Shown here one piece after another: positions 33,401-42,586 of a stretch of DNA of 64,000 nt. Source of the DNA: Symsagittifera roscoffensis (taxonomy: Eukaryota > Xenacoelomorpha > Acoela > Convolutidae); NCBI RefSeq assembly GCF_963678635.1, contig NC_087068.1, positions 26,724,318 through 26,788,317 on the forward strand, given 5' to 3'. Within the stretch, counting starts at the first letter, position 1; each line of letters begins with the position of its first letter. The translations under genes and the position numbers were made by a program. The notes under the pieces are model-generated. The model was not told the DNA's origin. It was given only the letters and a program-made list of their open reading frames with translations, and made no database searches.

Positions 33401-35488
33401 ATCGTGCAAACATTTTAGTATGGCGGGCAGAAGTTGTAACCTAGCCACACCACGCATATTCATTTTGAAGAACGCTAGATCTTTTCCAGTAAATTTTGCA
33501 ACTTTCACCATCATTTTGGGTTAATTTAAGAGCAGAGAAAGAACTAGAGGCTTTGTTCAACACACTTAAGATCTTGGATCTTGAAAACTCAGCTTTGAAA
33601 GCAAAGTATGAAGGGAAAACAAAAGCGAAAAGCAAAGAGACAGCAGCCCATGAAGAGACCATGTTGGAGCTGAAACAAAAGCTGACGTCACTCAAAAAAG
33701 AAGTACACAAATTCTAGAATTTTATTTTCTCTTTAACTTTTCTGTCTTATTCGCCTGACATTAAATATCAAAAAAGTCTGTTTTGAGTTTTCCGCTTTAC
33801 ATCAAGGATGGCCGGTTTTTGTGCAAATATCACAAAATGTTCCACAAAATGATTTTTTTTTTCAAATTACTGTCGTCATTTTCTGCAAGATGTGATAAAA
33901 GCATGTGAATAAAAAACTACCTTTTAAGCATATTCGACAGTCATAGTAAATAGGTAAATTGGACAACAGTTTTTCTGGAAAAGTTTTTGAAAAACAAAAA
34001 AAAATTGTTATAAAAATTTAGATTTTTTTTTGAAATTTTTAAGTTTTTGATTCTCGAGTTATTGATGAAAAAAAATCCAAATTAAAATTTTAATTAACTA
34101 AATAAAACAGGAAAAAAACAGAAAAAACTAAAACACCCGAAGCAAAGTTCCTACCCAGTTTTCAAATGGTCGGAACAAAAAACCTATTCAATTCCTTTTT
34201 TTTTTGTAGAGCAATGTTACTATTTTTTCATGAGAAAAGCTCCTGTCTTAGATCTTTCTAATGTTAAAAATCACTATCTTACATTTTTCTTATAAGAAAA
34301 GTTCCCATCTTGAGTCTAATTTTGTTATAGAAAATTTAAGATTCTCAACAAAAGTTCTAAGATGTGACTTTTGGTCATCCTGGGCTAGCATTGATTTTTT
34401 AAAGAGTTATCTTTAAAAAATTTGAAAGAGTTATCCGATGATTTGCAGTAAAAAAACTTCCAGGAAAGAAACTAGTTCGAGAATCACATGAAAACTTCAG
34501 GTGTCTTATAAGAGAAACCAAGTGGCTGAGTTGAATGAAGAGAGAGGGGTCTGCACCGAGCGACTGCAGAAGATGGACAAACAGATAGAGGAGCAGCAGG
34601 AATACCTGACCGAAAAGACACTGGTCCTTTCTAAGGTCAGATATATTTAAAAAGGAACTTCCTTCTAATCAAATAGAAAATTAATACAGAATGAAAAACT
34701 GCAGAAAGAAAAATAACAGTATAAACGCAAGGTGAATAAGACAAGTAGAAAAACTACAGAATAAAGAGTAATTTCTTTTCCTCTAAGTGAAAGAGATGAA
34801 AGCTTACTCAGATATCTTAACTTTCAATTCAGTTATAATTAGTAATAACATTTGATCAAGTATAGTTTCAAGTTACTCTGAAAAAAAAACGTCACCATTA
34901 GATAAAACGTTGGTTTTATTTAGCAATAATGTACTCACATGTCACATATTAAAAATGACAAGGTCGGAGATGGCTTTAATTATTCCCCCTACGGTACCCA
35001 GAGTTTTCCAGAACTGATTCAACATTCAAGCATGTGCTAATGTGTTACCTGGTAAGGATCCCCCCCCCCCCCCCCCACCTGTTTTGCAATAGGGAGGGGG
35101 ATAACTAAAAACAACCAAGTTTTTCATCCTCTGGTAAAAGTTTTTTAGATTAATATTTGGTTGGTCTCAATTTGTACATGCTTTCATTGTACATGCTGTC
35201 AGCTTGGTTTGTAGGCAATTTATCTGACCTGAATTTATCTAATAGGCCAAAACCGAACAAAAGACTATCAACGAGAAGCTAAACCGAGCCAGGGCTGCTG
35301 TCCAGAGAAGCGTGAAGGGACTAGATCCAGGATCCTCTGGCTACCGAGACATTAACTTAAGACACGGGAGAACAAGATTGCAGTCGATAGTTGGAGAAGT
35401 GATGGATGCTTTGAAAGAACACCCACAAGAACTAGGGCTGATGAAAGATTATTTGAAAGAAGAGAAAATTGCGATTCCCAATAACTAA
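13731..35488 (+). CDS. CCDC39: CCDC39 orthologue, axonemal 96-nm ruler protein, multi-exon
   Basis: Split gene for a coiled-coil protein matching animal CCDC39, which with CCDC40 forms the filament that sets the 96-nm repeat of motile cilia and positions inner dynein arms and the nexin-dynein regulatory complex. Recognisable landmarks are the N-terminal ELGWDEF, the block ERREIVEQW...KQKRRD, and the C-terminal stretch KLDKDVKKAEKELEALFNTL, which fits the CCDC39 pattern closely. Exons: 13731-13785 (tentative), 13891-14006, 14749-14865, 19346-19500, 19667-19753, 20091-20214, 20437-20583, 20862-20981, 21354-21572, 25859-26009, 26410-26550, 29484-29683, 30011-30585, 33531-33702, 34501-34635, 35246-35488. 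All phases agree, giving 899 residues from 13891 (about 918 with the tentative exon) against 941 in human. One mid-protein segment seems missing near 26,550. Confidence 0.9.
13891..14006 (+). CDS. CCDC39: CCDC39 Ser-rich N-terminal exon
   Basis: Acceptor CTATTAG before 13891 and donor CAG/GTAATT. Encodes 38 residues, Ser/Gly-rich then VKNYYLNQ, joining in phase 0 to the next exon. This extension has no counterpart in the human N-terminus that I recognise. Confidence 0.6.
14573..14733. mobile_element. 161-bp MITE-like element with 21-bp inverted ends
   Basis: Left end GACCAAGTGAACAATCTC and its inverted copy at 14713-14733 match in 20 of 21 positions. No ORF and no obvious target duplication. 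It sits in a CCDC39 intron and its right end is 15 bases from the splice acceptor at 14748. Confidence 0.75.
14749..14865 (+). CDS. CCDC39: CCDC39 exon with conserved N-terminal motif
   Basis: Acceptor GGTTTTAG, donor AAAAAA/GTATGA. Encodes VMEELGWDEF..., matching the conserved CCDC39 N-terminal ELxWxxxF motif. The Met at 14752 is an alternative start. An inverted-repeat element ends 15 bases upstream of the exon. Confidence 0.85.
14931..14949. repeat. G homopolymer (19)
   Basis: Uninterrupted run of 19 G in a CCDC39 intron, an error-prone stretch for sequencing and assembly. Confidence 0.9.
14950..16539. other. CCDC39 intron, AT-rich, nothing recognised
   Basis: About 1.6 kb of AT-rich intron. 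The ORFs at 15830-16183 and 15805-16002 show no family motif and I do not support them as genes. Confidence 0.5.
16540..17520. repeat. Degenerate (ATGG)n array, about 1 kb
   Basis: Dense TGGATGG, GATGAATGG and GGTTGG words with one exact (GGAT)n core near 16,676-16,700. A decayed tetranucleotide satellite within the long CCDC39 intron. It produces spurious ORFs on both strands. Confidence 0.9.
17521..18195. other. CCDC39 intron, AT-rich, nothing recognised
   Basis: Unique-looking AT-rich sequence without coding or repeat structure visible by eye. Confidence 0.4.
18196..18278. repeat. (ACACT)n pentanucleotide microsatellite
   Basis: About 15 tandem copies of ACACT with a few substitutions, inside a CCDC39 intron. 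Confidence 0.95.
19346..19500 (+). CDS. CCDC39: CCDC39 coiled-coil exon
   Basis: Acceptor TTGACAG, donor CTTAG/GTTAGA chosen because only it keeps phase with the next exon (the later AAAAG/GTGTG would lead to a stop). Encodes a Glu/Lys-rich helix starting EMERLEGEME. Confidence 0.85.
19667..19753 (+). CDS. CCDC39: CCDC39 exon
   Basis: Acceptor TCTTTGTAG, donor TCCAG/GTGAAG. Encodes 28 codons including LINEHLRDMQESEYICSFWE. Both ends are phase 2. Confidence 0.85.
20091..20214 (+). CDS. CCDC39: CCDC39 exon
   Basis: Acceptor ATATGATAG, donor TTCAAG/GTGCCA. Encodes 41 residues with the helix DVMADMETYSDRILLIDQMK. Phase 2 in and phase 0 out. Confidence 0.85.
20437..20583 (+). CDS. CCDC39: CCDC39 coiled-coil exon
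   Basis: Acceptor TTTTTCTCTAG, donor TTTCAG/GTAAGT. 49 codons, phase 0 at both ends, aligning with the human segment just before the ERQELIKQW block. Confidence 0.9.
20862..20981 (+). CDS. CCDC39: CCDC39 exon with conserved ERREIVEQW block
   Basis: Acceptor TGTTTGTTTAG, donor AACGAG/GTATGA. 40 codons. ERREIVEQW...QKRRDREI corresponds to the human ERQELIKQW...QKRDGDI, one of the best anchors for the family call. Confidence 0.93.
21354..21572 (+). CDS. CCDC39: CCDC39 coiled-coil exon
   Basis: Acceptor ACAATTAG, donor CAGAAG/GTCACT. 73 codons, phase 0 at both ends, dense in Glu/Lys/Arg. Confidence 0.88.
21573..25858. other. Longest GT-AG intron of CCDC39
   Basis: 4.3 kb, very AT-rich. It contains one dispersed-repeat copy (about 22,773-22,885) and, at about 24,370-24,670, a less AT-rich patch with C-rich and G-rich runs whose ends are roughly complementary. 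I see no coding exon for CCDC39 inside it. Confidence 0.5.
22773..22885. repeat. Dispersed repeat related to the 57.5-58.0 kb fold-back arms
   Basis: Shares with the left arm at 57.5 kb the ordered blocks TTGTAATTTTT, GTTTTCTA, CAGGTACC/CAGTTACC and GATATATCAT plus AAAGCC, at moderate divergence. A third partial relative lies at about 34,120-34,170. Confidence 0.6.
25859..26009 (+). CDS. CCDC39: CCDC39 exon
   Basis: Acceptor TTTTTCAAG, donor ATAG/GTTAGC. Starts TRENIRCLKEEYQRYKEWE, phase 0 in and phase 1 out. Confidence 0.85.
26410..26550 (+). CDS. CCDC39: CCDC39 exon with a possible GC donor
   Basis: Acceptor ATATTGCAG, phase 1 in. Encodes DLEHVECEKLIERQRKLLED and ends with NEIEG, matching human SEIEG. 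No GT donor is near. GAAG/GCACGG would give a GC-AG intron in the phase needed by the next exon. A hAT-type MITE begins only 44 bases downstream, and the human segment after this point (about 35 residues) has no exon I can find. Confidence 0.75.
26555..27150 (+). pseudogene. Possible remnant of an LTR-element integrase tail, interrupted by the MITE
   Basis: Removing the MITE in thought joins coding-like sequence on either side. After it come LYVGPFP and, one frameshift later, GGKSSTPILELHP, which resemble the GPY/F module and the following strand of gypsy-type integrases. The match is short and frameshifted, so this is tentative. Confidence 0.3.
26594..26946. mobile_element. hAT-type MITE, 353 bp, with perfect 8-bp target duplication
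   Basis: Starts CAGGGGCGGATTTGGGA and ends with the inverted form AAATTCGCCCCTT. It is flanked by CACAAGCA at 26586-26593 and again at 26947-26954, the 8-bp duplication expected of hAT elements. Interior has TAAAGGCGCCTTTGGCGCCA and no transposase. The same family occurs at 36,330-43,334 (split) and 63,300-63,402 (3' part). Confidence 0.9.
27218..27240. repeat. (TAA)n microsatellite
   Basis: About seven TAA units in the CCDC39 intron, directly after the putative integrase remnant. Confidence 0.9.
27405..27462. repeat. (AT)n microsatellite
   Basis: About 29 AT units in the CCDC39 intron. Confidence 0.95.
27670..29420 (-). pseudogene. Degenerate Jockey/CR1-like non-LTR retrotransposon (RT part)
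   Basis: Read on the minus strand, fragments keep the order of a LINE reverse transcriptase: FFSTIGGKLAKKM before the RT, then NYRPISLLPLV (about 29,000), KKGFDTVYYELL (about 28,800), a GVQQESKLCPLLF block corresponding to GVPQGSxLGPLLF, LYADVTAI for LYADDTAI (about 28,540), and a C-terminal part ending near 27,675. Many frameshifts and stops and a lost YADD aspartate show it is dead. It lies antisense in a CCDC39 intron, its 5' side 60 bases before an exon. Confidence 0.85.
29484..29683 (+). CDS. CCDC39: CCDC39 exon
   Basis: Acceptor CTAAACTTCAG, donor GCTAAT/GTATGTG. Phase 1 in and phase 0 out. Contains GVERRNDKHD, matching human QVERR. The degenerate non-LTR element ends just upstream. 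Confidence 0.85.
30011..30585 (+). CDS. CCDC39: CCDC39 largest exon
   Basis: Acceptor GCTTATAG, donor AAAAA/GTGAGT. 191 codons plus two bases of charged coiled coil, ending with ERENLKNQGDKLDKDVK, the counterpart of human EKEELQREGDCLDAKIN. Confidence 0.93.
30586..33530. other. CCDC39 intron, nothing recognised
   Basis: 2.9 kb of AT-rich intron. A short direct repeat (GGTTTGCCAGCCCCTAGT) occurs twice near 32,150 and 32,230. No ORF with family features. Confidence 0.5.
33531..33702 (+). CDS. CCDC39: CCDC39 exon
   Basis: Acceptor AATTTAAG (weak pyrimidine tract), donor AAAGAA/GTACAC. Phase 2 in. Begins KAEKELEALFNTLKIL, a near match to human KAEKEIYALENTLQVL. Confidence 0.92.
33703..34500. 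other. CCDC39 intron with part of a dispersed repeat
   Basis: AT-rich. The stretch at about 34,120-34,170 (AAAACACCCGAAG ... TTTTCAAATGGTCGGAA) resembles the outer right arm of the 58.0-kb fold-back. Confidence 0.45.
34501..34635 (+). CDS. CCDC39: CCDC39 exon
   Basis: Acceptor AAACTTCAG, donor TCTAAG/GTCAGA. 45 codons, phase 0 at both ends, coiled-coil sequence containing LQKMDKQIEEQQEYL. Confidence 0.88.
35060..35076. repeat. C homopolymer (17)
   Basis: Run of 17 C in the last CCDC39 intron. Confidence 0.9.
35246..35488 (+). CDS. CCDC39: CCDC39 last coding exon
   Basis: Acceptor TATCTAATAG. 80 codons then TAA. A helical start is followed by a Gly/Ser-rich turn (GLDPGSSGY) and a final helix. 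The tail differs from the Ser-rich human C-terminus. No clear AATAAA follows within the first 100 bases. Confidence 0.88.
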   Translation, partial: AKTEQKTINEKLNRARAAVQRSVKGLDPGSSGYRDINLRHGRTRLQSIVGEVMDALKEHPQELGLMKDYLKEEKIAIPNN

Positions 35489-36329
35489 ATTAAGTCAGAA
35501 TATATAAAACTGCTCAACAAAATCACTAAAAGCGTTAGACATAAAACTTTGATTAATTGTTGATGTTCAATATCCAGAATGCAAGTTTTTAATTCGATGT
35601 CATTAGAATCGGTAAACTTATTTCTAATTTTGTGCTTTTTTCATCACGCACTTCACTTAAACATCGATTTTATGGTCTAACGATGGGCTTTGCAAGGTTA
35701 AGTATGAAGACAGATTATGCTTGTCATGGCCTAATTAGTCCGCATGCCATTTGTAAAAATCGAAAATATGAACAAAAAATTTAAATATTCGCAGGCAGGG
35801 TAGAAGTCAAAAAAGAGCCTAATTTTGTCACTTTGAACTTATTTGAAGGTGCGTTGTTTTTATTTAATTTTAAAAATTGTTGCGACAATTTTCTTTAAAA
35901 AAAATGAAAAAGGAGTATCAGAAAAATGATCGGAGTTGATAATTTGCTGTTAGTCCTGTGTTAGCTACTTAAAAAAAGTAAAGAATAAAAAAGACTGCTC
36001 GTAGCAGATTGAAGCCCTTAAAACTCTGACTGTACGGTATCTCAACTAATTTTCTTTTCAAATTTGTTAAAATTTCAAAAATGTAAACATCTATTGGCAT
36101 ACTTTTTAAATCAATTAGTTTGCCTCATTTAAAACGGGCCTAATTTAAATGATTTCTGGACCGCAGTAATTCGGGCAGCCTTAGCCAGTCATTTAAAAAA
36201 AAATGAGTTTCTGGCCCATTAGGTATCTTAAATTGGCAAGACTTAAAACTCCATCATTTCACAACAAACGATCAGTAGTGGAATTTAGTTTAAAATTTGA
36301 CTTCAGCGCATCGATATGTATCAGATAGT
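35489..36329. other. Intergenic, 3' of CCDC39
   Basis: About 0.8 kb of AT-rich sequence. It should contain the 3' UTR of CCDC39, but I cannot point to a convincing polyadenylation signal. Confidence 0.4.
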
Positions 36330-36644
36330 CAGTAGCGGATTTAGGGGGAAGGGGGCGGGGTGCGGACGCCTCCTTCTTCAGGGATTCGCTCCCCTGTCGA
36401 CCCAAAGGGGACCCCCTTTGTACTATTTTGAGATATCCATTTTTGGCTGACTGACCCTAAAATTTTTCTAAAGGCGCCTTTGGCGCCAATATTTACTAAT
36501 TTTGAAGGGGGAGCGCGCGCCAAAAAACGCGCCGAAAAAAACCTCAAAACGCGTTTTGGCCTGTTTTTTGAGTGCAGAAAATTTGATCGAAATGGGGGGT
36601 CTTTATAGTGATTTGACAGAGCTTAGAAAATCAATATGGTGGAC
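36330..36644. mobile_element. hAT-type MITE, left part (interrupted by the LTR element)
   Basis: Starts CAGTAGCGGATTTAGGGGG and carries the family core TAAAGGCGCCTTTGGCGCCA. It is continued at 43,185-43,334 on the other side of the inserted LTR element. Flanks CAGATAGT (36322-36329) and CAGATAGC (43339-43346) agree at 7 of 8 positions as a target duplication, if the right boundary is allowed to vary by 4 bases. Confidence 0.85.
36578..36644. repeat. 67-bp direct repeat, left copy, at the 5' LTR junction
   Basis: MITE-internal sequence ending GGTGGAC immediately before the 5' LTR. The same 67 bases recur at 43,186-43,252 one base after the 3' LTR, apparently without a mismatch. Confidence 0.95.
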
Positions 36645-36841
36645 TGTTGTGATTCAGTATTTTTAGTATGTTATAACCTTGACCTCTATGACCTAATTAC
36701 ATACCAGTCAATAATAACTCTACGAAGTCCAGTGGACTTCGAGTCACTAGTTGCTCTTTTTAGACTACAGTCAGTTTTAATTCAAACATTACTTTTATCC
36801 TCTTTTAACTTTAGTTAGATACTCAAGTTACCATTGGTACA
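36645..36841 (+). repeat. 5' LTR, 197 bp
   Basis: Begins TGTTGTGATTCAG and ends CCATTGGTACA. It is short for an LTR, without an evident AATAAA. Only 15 bases separate it from the ATG of the coding frame. Confidence 0.95.
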
Positions 36842-36856
36842 TCTTAACTCTTTATT

Positions 36857-39800
36857 ATGGCGCAGTCAACAACTGATTCGAACCTGAGGGGAATACCCGC
36901 CTTTTGGCCGAACCACACGGTTGAACCCCCCACCCAATGGAATAATTGGATAGACCAATTTCATTTGGCCATTATCGCGAAGGAAAACCTAGACCTAGAT
37001 AATCTCAAAGAACCAATGGAAGGGGAGACGACGTTACCAATCCTAGAAGGCGCCCAGGAGTCAGAAACTGACCAACAGAGGAAATCCAGGGAGGCCAGGA
37101 ACAAAGAAACAATGCGAGTCTATGAACACGCTGAAGAGAAAAGACTAGCAGAAGAAAAGAGAAAATTCGGAGGAATGAGGAGATACGAGGCCGATAAAAA
37201 AGTAAGGTCAATCCTATACTTGGCCTTAGGAGCGGAAGGCAAAAGAGTTTTCGCCCAGAAACATCCAAGGGTAAAAATCCTAGGAATCTCATTCAAGGAG
37301 TTTTACGAAATGCTAGGATTGGCTTTTATCAAACCAACCAACATAACATTCGAACGATACAAATTATTGAGCAGGAAACAAAAGGATAGAGAATCCTATG
37401 AACAATTTTGGGGCGCGTTATCAGACTTGGCGAGATCATGTGAAATTGGAATTAATGCAGAACAGGAGTGGATCAGAGACGTATTTATCTTTAACATGAA
37501 AAACTGCGACTTACAACGTAGACTACTTTCGGAAACTCTCAATCCATTGGATGCATTAAACCAAGCTATAATTGACGAAAAAGGCTACTACAACCACCTC
37601 AAACTGACCAATATGACTAGATCTTTCAACACGACAGGAAATAGTGGAAGAGGGTATAAAAACTTCAACAACGTTAAAAAGGAACCAAGCTTAAACATAG
37701 AAAGATCTAATACTTGTATGAAATGCGGGAATGCGTTTACCAAGGGTCATCTGAATGTGTGTCCGGCGAAAGAAATCGTGTGTAATATTTGTAAATATAA
37801 AGGACATTTTGGAAGACTTTGTAAATCGAAAGGAAGAAAACCCGCTGTAAATACTGTAGATGAAGCTGTAAATAGTCAGAATTGTTCATATTCCCCAGAA
37901 GATCTTCAGATGAGAAGCGAAGAAAATTTTTGTGGAGTTATTAACGCTTGGACCGAAGAGGGGATAAGTGATAACGATGACTATTCCGTCCTCAACGTTA
38001 GAACAATCTACGATACCAATGGTTTGGAAACAAAAAAACTTGTCAACATCGGTTTGGGAGACGACGCGATAGTCAACTTGATTATTCCAGTGGATTCGGC
38101 AAGCCCAGTGAGTTTCCTGAAACAAAATGTACTTCACGAATTGAAGCTGAGAAATCCACAGTTGAAGATTCAGCCAGTTGAGAAGAAAACGAGGGAATTA
38201 TACTGCGGATTCACTAACGACACAATCAACATCATCGGGAAGGTGGTTGTGAGGTTACAATCCAATGGATGGACCGCGGACGAATCCCCATTTTTCATCA
38301 CTTCTGGACATGAGAGGAACATCCTGGGTAATGACAATCTCCCGAGAATTGGAATAGAGATAGCCCAAAGACAGCCTCTACTACCCGTCAACAACATATC
38401 ACACACAGAATTGTGTAAGTCAAATAATTATTCAGATACGACCCTTAATCTGTATCATAGGTACAAAGGGCTATTTAACAGAGTGGGAAAAATACCTTCG
38501 GACAGAAAAGTTACTCATTTCCACTCCCCATTCAAACCTATCCAAGCCAAAGGTCGAAGAGTTCCCTTACATCTACTCGATAACGTAAAAATGGAACTAA
38601 ATAGAATGGAAAAAGAGGGGCACATCTTAAAGTTGAACAAATGCGACGAAGATTGTTTTATAAGCCCAATTGTGATTACAAGAAAAAAAGACGGTAGCAT
38701 CAAGTTGGCACTAGATTCGAAATTATTAAATAATCAGATATTCAAAAACAAGTACCAGATGCCAAACATACATGAACTGATCGATAATATTGCTCTCCAA
38801 CTGTCAAGCAAAGAGTCAGGGGAAGTTTGGTTTAGTAATCTAGATCTAAAGAACGCATACAGCCAACTACAATTATGCTCAGACACTAGCAAACAGTGGA
38901 ACTTTAGTATCGTGGGGGGCGAAACCACTGGAACCTATAGGTTTTTAACTGGATTTTACGGATTGGGCGACATGCCAAACGAATTCCAGAGGGTAATGGA
39001 TTCTTTATTGAAAGATATTCCTTTTACCAATTGTTATATCGACGACATTTTAATAGCTTCGAAAGGTTCATTTAATGAACACAAAACGATACTAACAAAC
39101 ATTTTAAACATTTTGGACAACAAGAACATGGCGGTAAAATGGGGAAAATGTGCATTCTTCCAAAAAGAAATAGAGTGGCTAGGTTTCAAGATATCAAAAT
39201 CGGGCGTGAAACCATTGGTGGGAAAGTCAGATTCGATTAAAAATCTACCAAACCCCAAAAACATATCTGAACTAAGGTCTTTCTTTGGATCGATCAATCA
39301 GTATATGAAATTCGTCCCGAATTTGTCCGCCCTAAGTTCTCCCCTACGACCACTTCTCGTGAAGAAATCAGTTTACCAATGGAACGACGAACATACCAAA
39401 GCATTTGAAGAACTAAAACAACAGATAGTGAAGATAACAGAGAATAACCACTTCGACATAAAAAGGATGTCAAGACTCAAGACAGACGCTTCCCATAACG
39501 GCTTAGGAGCTACCCTAGAACAATGGAATGGAGAAAATTGGGTAACAATAGCATTCGCCTCCCAATTTTTAAACAACCATGAAAGTAAATATTCTACAAA
39601 CGAACTTGAATTGTTGGGAGTAGTCTGGGCTACAGAACATTTTAAAAATTACTTGTATGGTGCCGAATTTGAAATTGTGACGGACCATAAGGCATTATTA
39701 TCAGCATTAAATACAAACCACAGCAACAAAACAATGCATAGCAGATTAACCCGTTGGGTAAATCGACTGTTACCATTTAATTTTAAGATCAAGCACATTC

Positions 39801-42586
39801 CGGGAAAAGACATGGGATTTACAGATTTATTGTCGAGATTACCTTCAGGTAAAGCACTCCCTACATCACATTACGATAGCGAATTTGTAGTGGCAACAGT
39901 ACAAAAGATTGTAGAAAACTTCTCTGTAAATAAAGATTGTAAAAAGAATAATTGTAAAAAGAACGAAGTGTATTATCCATTGGATGTAAATACGATTAGT
40001 AACTTGGATTGCAATAATCCAATGGGTGGAAAGAAAGATTTATCATAAAGCATCCAACGGTCGTTCTTCTCGAATATTCTGAATTACGTAAACGACACTA
40101 TCAGAATTTGTAATTCCAATCACTCGCGTTCAGAGTCTTGCACAAGCGGTTGTGTTCCTTTAAACTTATCAAAATTCGATTTCAATTATTTCTACCTTTC
40201 AGACAAAACTTTTTTATTCTTTCTTGCCCAATCAGTATTATTAATCAATCAGTCATTAAATTCAGATCAAGAAAAACTGTTACGAGATTTTATTACATCG
40301 GTTAGCGTGTTAAAAATTTCCCTCAGGGCAGAAAAGAAAGGAATCTTTTTGAGTTTTAATAACGACATAATGTCAGATTTACACAAAAAACTGTTGGCCA
40401 AATACAAGGGAGATCTCAGATTGCCAGACAACCCGTTATCACTATCAGATCATTGTTCGAATAAGCTGATTAAATTCATGACGGACGAAGACAAAATCCT
40501 CAAGGAAGTAAAGAAGGCAGTACTCGAAGGCAAACCATTGGACAAATTCGGTGCCTATTTGAAGAACTTCCAGAGGGACATACATGTGAAAGAAGGGCTG
40601 TTATTCAACGATAACAAACTGATAGTGCCGGCTGCATTACGATCACCTTTTCTGTCACTCCTTCACGAGACTCATCCAGGGCAGTTTGGGATGAAAGCCT
40701 TGGCAGAAAACATCTGGTGGCCACACTTATACAGAGAGATATACCACCATGGAAAGAATTGCACCCAGTGCATAATGGCCGGTAAGAACCTAAAAGTGTT
40801 ACTGGGGAAGAACAAAACTGAGAAATTACCGAACCTGACCGAACCAAATGAAGAAGTAGATTTAGACTTCGCCGGCCCATTGGACAAGAGCTGGGGTAAC
40901 GGAAAATACCTTTTGATATGCATTGACCGTTTTTCAAAGTTTCCATCTGCGAAGATAGTAAACAACACCTCGACTTCTTCAATCTTAAACTTCATGACAG
41001 ATTACTGCCATCTTCATGGATTTCCAAAGTCCATTAGAGCCGACCATGGGTCATGTTTTACTTCGTTTGATTTTAGAAACTTCTGCGAGAAGAACAACAT
41101 TAATTTAATTTTATGTACGGTTGGCGATCATAGATCCAATGGGGTAGTAGAAAGACTCATTTACACGGTCAAAGCTAAGCTTCTGGCAATGTCGTTCAAC
41201 GATCCAAAACCATCTTTAAATTCGGCTATTGATAAAATTATTTGGAACATACGCTCGACGAAACAACCATCCATTGGATGCTCTCCTTTCTCAAAACATT
41301 TTAATAGATCTCCCAACACGTTCTGGAAATCTTTGGTCTCTCACGCAATTAGTTTAGATAAGGGGAAATCAATCATAACGAAGGACAGAGCACAAGACTG
41401 GGGGGCTGATGATGCTTTCGAAGACGGCTACCTAGAAGACAGATCAATTGAAGAAAGAGGCTATGAGAGCGACCCCGCTGACAAAGTAGATAGAAATCTT
41501 CAGCGAGCCCCACTGTCGAACCCCTTCAGCCAAGGAGGTAACTGGTTTAGGAAAACAGTTAACAGGAAGGAAGGAGAACCTTATTTTAAACCACTGGGAA
41601 ATAAACCCATGTCAGACACGAAACATACGGTCACATTAGATAACGGACATGTGATAAGAAAATCGGACTTAGCCTTTAGCAAAACCCAACCGGCAGCTCC
41701 TAAGACCTTCACGGCAAGACCGAAAGCGCTAATTAATAGTAATGATTTAGCAGGCAAGCGAAAAAGAAAATCCCCTTCCAAGAGACGAGACTCGAACATA
41801 GGAGGCCCCTCGATGACTTTCACACCAACGGTTGGAAACTCGAGCAAAAAGAGGAGACCATTCTACACGACCTCGAAAGGTTCAAAATTACATGACAATA
41901 ATCTTGATTCGTCGTTAGAGTTAGACCTTTGGGATAAAGTCATTGACGACTACTTGGGTACGGAAGCGGAAATGGTATATAATACACCAACTGTTAAACT
42001 TCATAGTGATTTAGATCATTCAAGGAGTACTACACAAAGACAGATCAACACTGAGACAACTGTCAATATACCAACGGGGACAAGCGATGACCCAATTCGA
42101 GTGGATAGCTCTCCGGAGAAGACAGTGGAGACACCAAAAACCCCGATATCTTCGAAACATCGTGCTAGAAGAAATCCAGGCCCCCCGAAATTCTATGGCG
42201 ATAGACGGTTTATCGACCAAGTGACGCTCAGTACGGAGACGATTAGTGCAGTAGACTCCGATGACGAACCGCTTATTACGTTTTCCGGTGCGAAGAGTCC
42301 GAAACAAACTCCTTCATTCGGTATGACGTCCCCCTCAGATTATCTAACACCCATTGACGAGATCCCACGTCATACGATCTTGGTTGCTGAAACCACACAA
42401 GACGAACTCTCAACTCCTTCCTCTCAGGCGATAAGGACGGCATGTGTATCGTCACCATTGGTAGAAGTTACCAGTAATGCTCAGGAGGACAACATTAGCG
42501 ACATTTCCTCGGGTATCGACACCGATGTAAGAATAGAAGCGGATAATTTCCACACTAGATACAATTCTACGGTCTCAGACTCTTAA
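36857..42586 (+). pseudogene. gag-pol: Gag-Pol polyprotein with one in-frame stop
   Basis: One frame of 1,910 codons from the ATG at 36857 to TAA at 42584, interrupted only by TAA at 40046-40048 (codon 1064), between RNase H and integrase. Gag occupies the first 330 residues and ends in two zinc motifs, an irregular C287-x2-C290-x7-H298-x3-C302 and a canonical C309-x2-C312-x4-H317-x4-C322. The protease motif is VDSAS (Asp 413). RT has YIDD at 727-730 and the motif LDLKNAYSQ. RNase H begins near KTDAS (Asp 877). The integrase has an HHCC module (HETHPGQFG ... CTQC) and catalytic Asp 1337, Asp 1396 and Glu 1432, with 35 residues between the last two. A basic, Ser-rich tail of about 400 residues follows. 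Without the stop the element would look intact. Confidence 0.93.

Noticed and set aside
13891-35488. CCDC40 instead of CCDC39
   Set aside because: Both share a QW...RRD type block, but the N-terminal ELGWDEF and the C-terminal KAEKELEALFNTLKIL anchor fit CCDC39.
36341-36547. Minus-strand ORF of 68 codons, similar to one at 26,361-26,757
   Set aside because: Both are readings of the same hAT-type MITE; their similarity is that of the repeat and not of a protein family.
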